From positions 491,484 through 555,483 of the forward strand of contig BCIJ01000003.1 of the NCBI GenBank assembly GCA_001599935.1: a DNA stretch of 64,000 nucleotides, in the 5' to 3' direction. Source of the stretch: Holtermannia corniformis. Taxonomy: Eukaryota > Basidiomycota > Tremellomycetes > Holtermanniales. Positions 10,368 through 21,458 of this stretch are shown here, piece after piece (positions within the stretch are counted from its first letter, which is position 1; every line of letters begins with the position of its first letter). The notes below the pieces were generated by a model. It was given only the letters and a program-made list of their open reading frames with translations, had not been told where the DNA came from and ran no database searches. The translations under genes and the position numbers were made by a program.

Positions 10368-11883
10368 ATGGCCAGAGCGCACTTGTTCCTGTTTGCACAG
10401 CGGATCGCGACTGTACGTTTATCTCGCGCACAGCACTGATGCGCAGCTGACGGTCGCCACAAGGCGGTCGTGCTCGGCTTGCTCTTCAACCACTTTCGCC
10501 CAGTCTACCATCTCATTCGTCATGCTTTGATCCAACCGCTTCCGCCTTCGCCACTACCATTCGAGCAGTGTCAGGTACTCGGCAAGCAGCTCCTAGATGC
10601 ATGCGAAGACTTTTCGCTGTGGCGCAAGCCTGATGGGAGCGAGAGTGTGCTGGCGGGCTGTGACCCGGGGCGCTGGAACTGGAAGTACGTCGCGTCTGTG
10701 TGAGCGGAAAGACGACTGAGTAGTTTACAGCACCGTCATGGTACGCTGACACGGATCAACCTTATCCTCGCACAGCAGCTGATCATGCAGGGTCCTACGC
10801 TTGACGGCTCGAGCACCGGCGGCCTGTATCTCATCTCCGGCCCAGACAACACCGCCACACAGCTCAAGCTCATCAACACCCCGTCAGACTTTACGTTCCA
10901 CCCTCTCGGGCTCTCAGTCGTCTCTGATCGCTTGTTTGTCGTCAATCACGCCAAACTCATGTCGACCGTCGAGGTGTTTGACCTCGAAGGCGAGTCGGCG
11001 CGCTGGATCGCAACGCTCAAAGGAGATGATTGGCAGGGGATCACCGCGCCAAACTCTATCATAGCGCTCGTAAGTGCATCTCATCAACACCTGTTGCGTG
11101 CTTACGGGTATCGACCGCGCACAGACCCCGACTTCATTCTACCTCTCGCACGACCACGCGCTCACCCATCGCCCAATCTCACAGCAAATCTTCCCATTCA
11201 ATCTGATCCCTGAGCGCCTGTCAATGATCCTATCGGTTCTGCGCACCCTCGAGACGTTCCTGCTTCTCCGCACCGGACCAGTCACATACAATACGTTCGC
11301 CGTGCCACCTGATCCCGTGCTGCCGACGTACCACCATTCAACAACCGTCATGTCTGGCATCGCGTTCGCCAATGGGATCGCACTAAGTCCCACTGGGCGT
11401 CACGCTCTGGTCGCGAGCTCCACAGGTAGCAAGGTTCACCTCTTTGCGCTCGGGAACGATCCGGCGGATCAATGGACGCAGCTCGCAAGCTACGAGATGC
11501 CGTTCCACCCTGACAACATCGCCTGGACATCCACGGCCTCTGGCTCGATCGCAACCATAGCTGGGCACCGAAATTATTTCGCCTTTGTCCGCCTCGTCAC
11601 GTCCCCACCTGGAACCCAAGAGGCTCCTTCCTTCGTCTCGGCCCTCGTCTTCCCACCGCACCTTGAAGACTTGAAGCCGCAAGCGCTGGCCAAGATCCAG
11701 GCGGAAACGGTCTTGACAGACCCGGGCAGTGGGTACGGCACCTCGACCAGTGCCGAGTTTACGTCGGACGGCGCACTCTGGGTGTCGGGCCTGTATGAGC
11801 GGGGGTTGTTGAAATGCCCGGCGGCGGTAGGGGCGGTGTTGGCGAGAGACAGGGCGACGTTTAATGAGCTTGACTGGGCGTAG
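10368..11883 (+). CDS. Paraoxonase/arylesterase-like six-bladed beta-propeller protein
   Basis: Five exons (10368-10412, 10464-10684, 10731-10740, 10776-11069, 11125-11883) give an exact 442-residue frame. The order of motifs follows the PON family: a hydrophobic N-terminal anchor (MARAHLFLFAQRIATAVVLG), the region CEDFSLWRKPDGSE, GGLYLISGPD, FHPLGLSVV, the calcium/active-site segment APNSIIALTPTSFYLSHDHA, then FANGIALSPTGRHALVAS and PFHPDNIAWT. PON proteins are calcium-dependent lactonases and esterases; the substrate here is unknown. The uncleaved-looking hydrophobic start suggests membrane anchoring, as in animal PONs. Exon 3 is only 10 nt (N-T-V-M junction). The promoter is shared divergently with the acyl-CoA oxidase gene over 287 bp. 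Confidence 0.82.
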
Positions 11884-11960
11884 ACCAGGCATGCATACAA
11901 CATAGACCGTACATGTGTGGATAGCCTCAGCTCTAGTTCTGGGCGATCGCTGGGCTCGGC

Positions 11961-12603
11961 TCAAGAAATCTCTGCTAGGGCCCCGTGGACCTGCACAATG
12001 TCAGTCACAGTACAATGTCCAGCCAGCTTGCTAGTAACGCACCGTGCTGATCTGCTCCAACACCAGCGCTTCTCTTCCCCGCACGACCTCGGCCTTTCTA
12101 CATCCCCATATCAGCCACCATCACTATGTTTACATTTACGCACTTGTTCAACACCTCTCGCCTCTTCTTGACATATGCCACGGCATCACCAATCTCCAGC
12201 TCGGCATGGACGCCAAGGCCGAGATCAAGTGTGATCACGGAGAAATCAGGACTATAGGTTCGCACTGTCAGCGCTAGCAAGGGACAGTTCGTGAGAGCGA
12301 CTGACACGACGGCTTCGGCAAACACCCCCCATCCAAGCTCGAGCATCGTCTCCATCCTCTTTTCGCCTTTGATCGCTTTCATCGCCATCTCCTCTAACTG
12401 TCTGCCGAGCTGCTCGCTATCCAACATGACGTTTAGCCGACAGGTTATTGTACACGTCTCGAGACGCACTACTCGGACAGATCAGTTTCGAGAGCCTGTA
12501 ATGCCGCACGGGCCGCTTGGAGGTCTGGCTCGAGCTTGGTTTGCAGGAACGTGGCGTATCGCGCGAGCTTTGTTGCGCGAGCGTCGGTTGCTGTACTGCT
12601 CAT
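11961..12603 (-). CDS. UXT/prefoldin-alpha family protein
   Basis: The start at 12603 gives MSSTATDARATKLARYATFL and a first coiled-coil helix. Later exons give SDEQLGRQLEEM, MLELGWGVFAEAV, then VITLDLGLGVHAELEIGDAV and a second helix ending EQISTVHGALAEIS. Two helices flanking a beta segment with the repeated motif LG-GV-AE, and dLGLGvhaEleigdAv, are the hallmark of prefoldin alpha-class subunits, most like UXT. Such proteins cap a hexameric co-chaperone (prefoldin or the R2TP/URI prefoldin-like complex). Five exons are inferred; the last donor GTGCGT in phase 0 keeps the frame to the stop. The assignment within the prefoldin group (UXT versus PFD5) is tentative. Confidence 0.75.
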
Positions 12604-13097
12604 GATCGAGGTTGCCTGGGAGGACGAGCAAGCTGCGATCTCAACAGGATTAGGAGGCAGACTTTAGGCGTTTGTCGGTGATACACAAGGGGTTTAACAT
12701 CGATTTCTGCACAGCCGTGCGGTCACTCTGCTGCACTCCTGCAGCTGTAGGCCATACGAACGCTAGGCACGAGCCCATCTCAGGTGCGATTGTATTCTGT
12801 AACTAAATCGTCGCTCAGCGGCAATGACCTCACGCGCGCTTGCCACCCGATCAAACTCTGCTTTTGCCGATCGGTCCAGAAACTGAAACCTTGCGGAAAC
12901 ATACTCTGACCGACATGGCGAAGCTCTCGGAGCTCACAAACCCAATCGCGCGATTCGCTCTAAGCGTTCTACCCGGGCTCGATGACCGCCCGTCCGGCAG
13001 CGCCCATCGCCTGCCCCAAGTGACATCACTCACTCACGTGGCGGTCAGGTTGTGACAAGTCGATCGGCACCGCGAGAGCTGGCGAACGATCAACACG
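12604..13097. promoter_or_regulatory. Divergent promoter of UXT-like and CRY-DASH genes
   Basis: The 494-bp spacer holds no supported gene. Several CGATC words occur (near 12847, 12870, 13060 and 13087) together with TGACATCA and CACGTG-like sequences just upstream of the cryptochrome start. GATC-type elements are bound by White-collar GATA factors in other fungi and photolyase-family genes are often light-induced, but nothing here proves light control. Confidence 0.3.
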
Positions 13098-15358
13098 ATG
13101 GCGCGCAAGGTCTTTCTTCACCTTTTCACGACGGATCTGCGAGTGTCGGACAACCCGATTCTGCACCTTGCAAAGCGCCCGGCGACACATTACCTCCCTG
13201 TGTATGTGTTCAACGAGCAAACACTCGACTTGTCGTCGGTTCCGGGTTTCAAGTACGCTGCGAGCAAGCAGCAGCAGCCCAGAGCTCGGTCGAGAGTTGC
13301 AGGGCTGTGGCGGAGCGCAGCACTCAAGATCAAGTTTCTCGTCGAGTCGGTCTTTGATCTCAAGTACGTTCCTAGTTGACAGGGCGCCAACTGAGCAATC
13401 TTAGACACAACTTGAAGAGGCACAATGCTGATCTGCTGATTGGCTTTGGACGTCCGGAGATTGTCGTGCATGGTCTCGTCAAGAGTCTGCTCGACAAGGG
13501 AGACTCGGTCCAGGGCGTATACATGCAGCGCGAGGTGCGTGGCGCCACTGCTTTCATGGATACTTCAACTAACTAATCTTCAGGTCACGACCGAGGAAGT
13601 CGTGTTTGCCACCCGACTTCGCGACTCTTTGTCAAAGCTCGATGTTCCCGTTCATCTCATCGATGGTGGGCGTACATTCGTTCACCCAGACGACCTGCCG
13701 TTCAAACCCACCGACACACCCGACGTCTACACCGAGTTCCGCAAGGCTGTCGAGGGGCTCGGTGACAAGCTGCTCCGGGAACCTCTACCTGTTCCTCAAG
13801 AGATCCTTCCAACGCCAGAGGTCGATGTCGACTTCCCAACGTGGAAGGGTGACGATGAACTGCTTGAAAGCTTGCTGAAGCCTCTGCGCGATGACAAGCC
13901 CATTGGAGGCCACTACGAGGAGCTTGACAAACGCTCGGCGTTCGCCTTCAAGGGCGGCGAGGGGTCGGGCCTAGCGCGGTTGGAAGATTACCTCGGCAAA
14001 TCATCTAGTAATGGGTGGCAGGGCGGCGCCAAGGCAAAGAGCTACAAGGACACACGGAACGGCCTGCTCGGTGAAGCGTTCAGCACCAAATTCTCGGCCT
14101 GGTTATCGGTCGGCGCGTTGAGTGCTCGTGAGATTGGTTGGCGCGTCAAGCAGCTCCATGAGCAGTGAGTGTCACAGTCTTTCATCGCGATCGCTGACAG
14201 TGTCAGTATCCACGGGGACAAGTCCGGCCAGAAGAATGTCTACTGGATCGTGCGTACCCACTTTGACCGCAGAACATGACTCACGGGCGCATGCAGCAAT
14301 TCGAGCTGCTCTGGCGTGACTTTTTCTACTTTACGACTCTCAAATATTCGCAACCGACAAGCAACTCGCCATGCCCGAGCACACTCTATAATCTTGCTGG
14401 GTTCGCAGAGAAGATGAAACCGTCGCCCAAGGGCGCCGAGTCAGGATCCGGCTGGAAATCGTTCAATTTGGGTGACGAAACTGACCTCGCGCGCCGGTGG
14501 TGCGAGGGGCGGACCGGGGTGCCGTTCATCGATGCGGCGATGAAGGAGTTGGTGATGACGGGCTGGATGAGCAACCGCTCGCGGCAGAACGTGGCCAGCT
14601 TTCTGACGAAGGATCTGTGGGTGCCGTCGATGGGCATGCGATAGCTCGGCTAACGATTGTAGGTATATCGATTGGCGTGTCGGTGCAGAGTTCTTTGAGA
14701 TGCACCTCATTGATTACGACACCTGTTCGAAGTGAGTTCTGCCTTGATCATGGGTTTATAGCTGACACTGCGCAGCTGGGGCAACTGGTGTGTTGTGCGA
14801 GAGTGAAGCTGACACACACTGACCAACTCCTAGGCAATACCAAGGTGCGCCAAGCCCTGCAGCCTGAGCTTCATGCTGCTTACTTGATGTAGCTGGCGTC
14901 GGCAATGATCCTCGCGCATCGCGTCAATTCAACCCAATCAAGCAGGCGGCTGATTACGACCCGACTTCCAAGTTTGTACGAACATGGCTTCCCGAGCTTG
15001 AACATGTCCCGGACGATTTCGTTCAGACGCCGTGGTGTGAGTCCGCTCGAACTACTCGTTTGGTGGCTGACGACGTGGAGGCTTGCCTGCCGACCAAAAG
15101 CACAAACTGGGCAACTACCCGGCAACACCGATCATTGAACAGCAGCAGTGGCGGAAACACTACTCTGCGGCTGCTGGAGGCAGCGGCGGAGGCGGCGGAG
15201 GCGGAGGCGGCTCGCGCGGTGGCCACGGCGGTCGAGGACGCGGAGGTCACGGCGGGCGTGGGGGTCGCGGCGGTGGACGAGGCGGTCGCGGTGGGCGTGT
15301 TCACGGCAAGCCGCGCGCCGACGCGCACCGGGAGAAGATGGAAGGCAATGCACGCTAA
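13098..15358 (+). CDS. CRY-DASH: DASH-type cryptochrome with RGG tail
   Basis: Ten exons join to 617 residues: 13098-13363, 13405-13534, 13584-14164, 14207-14249, 14297-14616, 14663-14731, 14776-14787, 14834-14844, 14893-15036 and 15081-15358. The N-terminal photolyase domain starts VFLHLFTTDLRVSDNPIL. The FAD domain contains KFSAWLSVGALSAREI, LLWRDFFYF, GVPFIDAAMKEL, WMSNRSRQNVASFLTKDL, YIDWRVGAEFFE and SNWGNWQYQAGVGNDPR. The arrangement is CRY-DASH rather than CPD photolyase: no long antenna insertion, and the NR-RQNVAS and DYD segments are present. These proteins bind FAD and a folate antenna, repair single-stranded CPDs and act in blue-light signalling. The tail is a Gly/Arg-rich RGG stretch (about 50 residues), a known RNA-binding type of extension in several fungal CRY-DASH proteins. 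Exons 7 and 8 are 12 and 11 nt. Confidence 0.95.
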
Positions 15359-15416
15359 GCAACACGCACCGGATACCTGTCAGCACCATGTAGCAATACA
15401 ATACAATGTCATGTCG

Positions 15417-16486
15417 TTACGCGTACAATTGGAGTGCACCCTCTTTGGCATCCTGAGCCCATTTGTAGTCAACCCCCTCGACAGAACGATGCGGTCTGCC
15501 ACAGCTCTCAACTGGACAGTGGTAAATGTACTGACGAGGCTTGCGCGGCGGCTGCCGCTTGCGTTTGCGACCTTTGCCACCCGGGCCGGCATAGAAGGCC
15601 TCTTGATCGTGTAGCGAGGGGGTATCGTTGATGATGGAAGCGCCGGGACGGGGCGTCGAGAGCGAGCGAAGACACGTCTGATCGACCATGTGACCGCATC
15701 GGAGCGCCCAGACGGTATCATCGGGCGAGCGGTAGGCGGCGGACAGGAGGAGTGGTGCAGGACAGTTTGCGCACACGAGGATGTGCTTCGGCTGGACGAC
15801 CTCGCCTTCGTCGTCAATCTCGATCGTCTTTGACTGTGACTTTGCCTCGTCGGCCGGGTCAAAGTTGAGGGTAAACCCCTTTGCGCGCGGTAGCTCTGAA
15901 ACGTATTTGACGCCAGGCAGGGGGTCCGCGCTAGTGCCAAAAGGGTCTGAATCGATCGAACCCCATGTACCCGGCCCTTCAGCATAGCGCTCGCGAATTC
16001 GCGTGTTCGAGTGGCGAGTCGACCAATCGTCTCGGGTCGAGCGCGAGATCAGGCGCGAGCCGGTTTGGATGACGGCGCCAAAACCGGTACGGTGAGGCGA
16101 GCGTTGTAGAGATGCAGGATTCAAAGGCGGTGGGGAAATGTTGCGACCACTAAGCAGCCTCTCTATCAAGCTCAGGTGCCGACCGAGCCGGGCGTCATAG
16201 TCTGCCTATATGAGTTGGGCGTTTCGAATGACGGCGACGTACGTCTCAGGTTTTCTTGCAATGTCGACCGCGGATGTTCCTGACGTGCTCCTGCGTTCCT
16301 CTGATTGTCACCCATGAGCCAGTCGAGGTCATCGTCGCTGATTGAAACGCTGAGTCTACGCCGCGACGGCCGATCTCTTGCCTCTGGCCGAGCACGAGCA
16401 TTTGATCGAGACGGTCCCGCGGCAGGTTCTTCCGGTGGATCTAGAACCGCTGAGCCTTCTGGCGAGACCAAGTTGATGACTGGCAT
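15417..16486 (-). CDS. RING-like zinc-finger protein with N-terminal SIM
   Basis: Two exons (16243-16486 and 15417-16201; 41-nt intron, acceptor TATAGGCAG) encode 342 residues. The N-terminus MPVINLVSPEGS contains VINLV, matching the hydrophobic core of a SUMO-interacting motif. Residues from about 230 carry a spaced Cys/His set, CANCPAP, then ALRCGHMVDQTCLRSL, then YHCPVESCGR, which looks like a RING or degenerate RING whose middle is expanded by a Lys/Arg-rich loop (GKGRKRKRQPPRKPR). This could be an E3 ubiquitin ligase, perhaps SUMO-targeted, but that is inference. It is tail-to-tail with CRY-DASH (58 bp). Confidence 0.7.
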
Positions 16487-16606
16487 TGTACGATTTGCTT
16501 GCTGACAGATGAATAGGTGGACTGAAGGAACGAAGAAGTCGAAGAGGGGTCATCCCACGTGGCACTTTACTTTCATCGCGGAGCTTGTAGTACAGTGGCA
16601 AAGTTG

Positions 16607-19101
16607 TTAGACATCCCCTGGTCCGTTCTGACGCTCCTCAGCAGCCGCTTGTCGTGACGCACGCTGCCGTGCTTTGCCAGTAATCTTGCGGACAGAAACG
16701 TTTCCTGACCAGGTTCAGCGAAGAAAAGTCAATCTCGTGGTACAACCTACCTTCCTCGTCGCAGATGGTGATGCACGAGCCCTCATTGTAGATGCTCATC
16801 TTGCCCTTGCCACCCCAGCGCTCCAGGCCGGTGCCATGGCCCGTCAGCTTGCGCTTTTGCTTTGAAGTCAGCGTCTCGCTTTGACCTTGCTCTTGCATGT
16901 CGTCCTGGTCTGCCTCGTTGTTGCCCATGATTTGCGCAAGCTCCTCGAGCGTAAGTGGGTCTCCGTGGTTGTCCTTGTCTCTGTCGGCGCTGCCGATGGC
17001 GCTGTACCGCTGGATGAAGCGCGATATTGGGCGGAGAGGGGATCGCTCGTCCGGCTCTGCTTCACTATCTTCGTCGCCACTAGCAGCCGAGTCGTTGCTC
17101 TTGATGAGGAATTTGGGGTGAAATGACGGGTGGATAGAGGATCCGAGGAGGAAGAACGGGATCGTGATGCCTGACGGGGTCAACCGACTATGATGATGAG
17201 CTGCTGACTCACCATGCACGATAGTACTGGTGAAGACAATCCACGCTACGATCCCGAACAACTCGCGCTTGAGAATGCTGCCTTTGTCGAGCTCCTCGGC
17301 TTGATATATCAGCGGTGAGGAAGATACCGTCACTTGGCACTTACCGCCTTTGAGGGCATAGTAGATTGCACCAACTCCCACTACGTCTGTGAGCTCATAG
17401 TTGAATCAAGACCACGTCGACTCACTCGGCCCAAACCAACCGGTGAACAGCGCTTCCTTGGCAGTCCTAACTTCTGGCAACCACCGGCTCAACACCAAGA
17501 CCAACGGTAAACGTCGCAGGGCCAGTACAGCAACCCCATACCCGACCAGCCGACCGATCGTCACGGGTGGTCTTGGATCCAGCCATAGGTTCCATGGAAG
17601 CACCGTGCCGAGGGTGGTGAAGACTGAGACGTCGAGCAGCGAATCGATGCCCTCGGAAAAGTGAGAGTGGAGATCGTCTTCGTGCAGCTCGCCGTCCCAG
17701 TTCATCGCTGTTCCTGCGAAGAAGCACTGGGGCTGTTAGCGGCGGAAACGGAGGCAAGGTGTGGACGCACCGCCAAAAGCTCGTTCGAGTCGATCAATTC
17801 GGTCTGATACGTCAGTCCTGGCATTCATCCAATGACTTACGGCCCCGATGGTGAACAGTGCAAGGGCGACAGTCCACACCAGCCTGCTCTCTTTATCGAC
17901 CCAGCCACGCTGCTTGCACCACGTCCAAGCAAAGCGCAAGATTGTACCGATCGCGCTACCCCACACGACTGGAAATGCCGTCTCCCACAGCAATCCTTTG
18001 AGCACGAGCTGCTTGACAGATTCACCAGCAGAGTACTGCAGCAAAAGCAGAGGGAAGAGCCACATTGGCGTCCCGGCACCGTCATTGATGCCAGATTCGC
18101 ACTGGGTCGTGTGAGCTCGGCCCTGGGTGTGTTCGAGGCCGTACGAGGATCAGTGAGCGGATGTACGGCGGGACATGGCGCTGCAGCGATCAGTTTCTGC
18201 AACACGTTGCTGTCTCCGGACCTACCTCTGCAAAGGTGCCCTTGACCACAGACGACGCTAGCACCGGGTCCGTCGGGCTGACAACATCAACCGAGCCTCT
18301 AATATCACAGCTGCACCTACGCCAAACAAGCGCCAATCAGAAAGCACTCCAACCACTCGAGTTCAGGAATGATCCTGGATTCACACAGCATCAGCGCTCG
18401 ACGCTTGCAGCGAGCTCCCGGCTCACGCACGCTTTCGCGAGCGCTCCGCAAATCAGCGTCGCACCCAGCATGACTGGTCCAAGCAGGATCGCTAGACTCT
18501 TTGCGACACTTGCACGGAGGATGTATCGTTTCGGGAGGGTCACGCCAGCCGACAGGACCTGGATGCCGATCACGATCCTGGTGAACTGCGCAAGAGTCAG
18601 CCATGGTGCTTTGTGAGACGGGACTGACGTACCCAGAGGAGCGTTTGCTTTGCACGATCATTCTCGGTACTCGTCTCCCAGCCGCCGTCGATCACGTGGA
18701 GCCAGCTAGGAAGTGATCGGTTCAGCATGAATCGAAAGGACGTGCACACACTCACTCGAGTGCTTTTGGACCTAGTATGATTCCTGTGCCATCATCAGCA
18801 GGGCTCGATATCGACACCGCATGCTCACCGAATACCATTGCAATCACCGCACTGGTCAGGAACAACCTCCCCCGAATCAGAAACGACGTGAGCCCAAAGA
18901 GAACCAGGAATAGCCCCAGGAAGAGGCAGACATATGCGCTGAGCCATGTCAGCGTGCTGGAAGCAATCCATCCAGAGTGTCAGCAGCGTGCACGCACACA
19001 TTCGCATTGGCCTCTTCTAGAGACTGCTTCATACCGCCTGGTCGTCGCTATGGAAGTTGCTACTGACGATGCAAAGCCGATGTGGAGCTCCGGCGCAGCA
19101 T
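16607..19101 (-). CDS. NHA1: NHA1/Sod2-type plasma-membrane Na+(K+)/H+ antiporter
   Basis: Many short exons encode a polytopic membrane protein of the fungal CPA1 NHA family, exporting Na+ or K+ in exchange for H+. Motifs in order: ELHIGF at the start of helix 1, LFLTSAVIAMVFGIILGP, FTRIVIGIQVLSAGVTLPKR, PTDPVLASSVVKGTFAE, PPYIRSLILCESGINDGAGTP, LFTGWFGP, MGVGAIYYAL and ELFGIVAWIVFTSTIVHG. TDPVLAS and the ND pair are the family's ion-binding segments. A hydrophilic cytosolic tail follows, with an acidic patch and IYNEGSCITICDEEG, ending near 16607. The first exon has no in-frame ATG: the frame of ELHIG is open back to the GMPPA stop codon (19199-19201). The only nearby ATG (19101) is out of frame, so the true start is unresolved. 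Confidence 0.85.
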
Positions 19102-19198
19102 GACGATGCGCGGTGCCTGATGCGCCAAATCCAAGTCGTGCCACTCTATGTATCCTATCGCAGCTATGCACAAGGCCCAAATCCACACCCTCGAGCTC

Positions 19199-21172
19199 TC
19201 AGAGCAAGACCTGGTTGGCAGACGATTTGCTGAGTGATTTCTGCGCGACCGTTAGCGATCCCAACGGCACCCAGGCGGCTCGACAAACGTTGGGCAGCAC
19301 GATACAGCTCCTGACGAGCGTCCCGAGCGAGACGGTGACTTCGGTCGCGAGCACGGTTGTAGTGATCTGGCCCTTTGCTTCTGATTCCGGCTGACCGTCG
19401 ATTCGAGCCCATGGCCCGACCTTGCAGTTCAACCCTGGCCTTTGCGTCAGCATGCGTTTCAAGCCACAGGCTTCAAGAGCTCACCGACGATCGAGTTGAG
19501 CACACACGAGTGCTTTTCGAGCACACTTCCTTCCATCACGATCGCGTCCTTTACACGCACGCCCTCGCCGACTTTGACCCCGGGCCCGAGGCTGACGTTC
19601 GGTCCAACCTTTGCACTGGGCGCGATCACGGCCGACGGGTCAATGTAGACGGGCGGGATGATGCCCGGTTGCGACGTCAGGAGCTCTGGCTTTGTCTTTG
19701 CAAAGTGTGAGAGGTAGAGCGAGGACGCGGTGAGGGCCGAAGCGGCCGTCTTGATCTGACGCCAGAAATCGTGCGATTCGTACACGAACATTTTCCGTGC
19801 GGCCGCGAGCGGGACAATGACGTCTTGTTCGAGCCGGAGGATCTCGTCGGCTTCGAGCAGCGGGTCTTCGCTGCCGCGCGTTAGCTGATGCTCAGAGACG
19901 ACCTGTGCGCACTGACGCTGCTCGTGCGCTCTTTTCGTCCATGGCAATCTTGATCTCGTCAAACAACGACTTGTCAAACACTGTGGCTGTCAGCCATGCC
20001 TGCAGTCTGCTGCTTGGCTTGCTAGACACTTGGCAAGCGTGTTCGGCACGGGACAGGCAAGGTGACTCACGGTAGACGCCACCGTTGACCATGTTGGAGA
20101 TCCAGCTGTCAGGTTTCTCGACATAGTGGAGCACATGGTGCGTCTCGGGGTCCGAGACGATGCACCCGTACTTTGTCGCCGTCTCCTTGTTGACCTGTAG
20201 CGTGTCAGTGTCATCCACGGCAACGTAAACTCACGTTGACGCCCATGATCGTGCCGACGCCCTTTGTCTTTTCGTGCAGGGCAATAATCTCGGTGAGCGG
20301 GAACGAGGACGCAATGTCAATGTTGCAGATGAAGATGTGCTGTGGTACGGGCGGGCGGAGGATGGCGTCGCGGACTGGACGAGTCAATCGGTGTTTGCAG
20401 ATTGTGGGAGATGCACGTATGCGTCGTCGTCTGCGGTGCACTCGCGCGACCAAGGTGGGCTAGGAGTTTGGACGGCATCCAGGGTCCTGTCATCACACGA
20501 GCTTGGGCACTGCTCGTACTGAACGCAGGAACCCGGGTGTGCTCTGCACAGACTTGCAAGCCGAGTGGAGTGCTACTCACAGTGGTACAAGCCTCCTGCG
20601 GTCCCGAGCGAACGGTATTCACGAAGGTACCTGGCTATGATCAGCGCCATGCCCATCTCTCGCACTCTGCGCGCGACTAGGACTTGCGAAATGGCGACGT
20701 TTGGAAACTCGCGCTTTGCATCCTTGACAAACGGCTGCATGACGCTGTCATCGTAGAAACCGATGATGATGACTTCGGTCAGGCCGGGGACTTGGGCGAG
20801 TGCGTTGAGCGGGTGCCAGATCATGGGCTGGCACGGTCAGAGGTGGACGAGGATGGGGATGGGACGGACTGACCTTGCCGGCGATGGGGAGGAGTGGCTT
20901 TGCGCCTGTGATTGTTAGTTACTGTGCATCATGGTGGGCAGGAGACAGGTCGGAGCTGCCGATAGAGTGCGCGCGGCGTGCTGCAGTGACCAGGTTGGCG
21001 ATCGAGAGGTACGCCAACTAGTACGATTATAGCTGAGCGAGCTGGCGCGCGAATGTCGCCGTCACAGACCCCCCGAGCGGCGCCACAGCCACTCACAGTC
21101 CAAGCTGAGCGGCCTGAGCCGAGTACCCTTTGATGGCCCGCCTACGAGGATGACGCCCTTGGTGACTGCCAT
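19199..21172 (-). CDS. GMPPA: GDP-mannose pyrophosphorylase A-like (GMPPA) protein
   Basis: The start at 21172 gives MAVTKGVILVGGPSKGTRLRPLSLD, the nucleotidyltransferase signature. Next come SIAKPLLPIAGKPMIWHPL, then IFICNIDIASSFPL, NKETATKYGCIVSDPE and MVNGGVY. The C-terminal half is a left-handed beta-helix of hexapeptide repeats (VYIDPSAVIAPSAKVGPNVS and following). It closes with NCKVGPWARIDGQP and SCIVLPNKSLSKSSANQVLL after a final 45-nt intron. Length and C-terminal ending fit GMPPA, the regulatory/paralogous subunit of the GDP-mannose pathway enzyme, rather than catalytic GMPPB/Psa1. GDP-mannose feeds N-glycosylation, O-mannosylation and the cell wall. The stop is within about 100 bp of the NHA1 first exon on the same strand. 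Confidence 0.88.
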
Positions 21173-21458
21173 TGCTGATGAGTGGTGCTGCCAAGGATGG
21201 TCAGTGTCGGGAAGAACGTGCAGTGTGGGTGCCCTTTGTGCGTTAGCTGCCTACCTTTGTAGTGTCTGTAGTAGACGGTGCTTTCCTGCGACGTCGTTAC
21301 CCACTAGGCTACGTTGGACGCCGCGTCGAGTGCGCCACGTGCTACTGCCAAATCCGGTTATACCAGTACATTACGTAATCACACCGTTTGCGCTCTCAAT
21401 CACCCTCCTCACCAGTAACCCTGCCGTCTGCTGTGTCCCCGCGCCCGCCGTCGCCACC

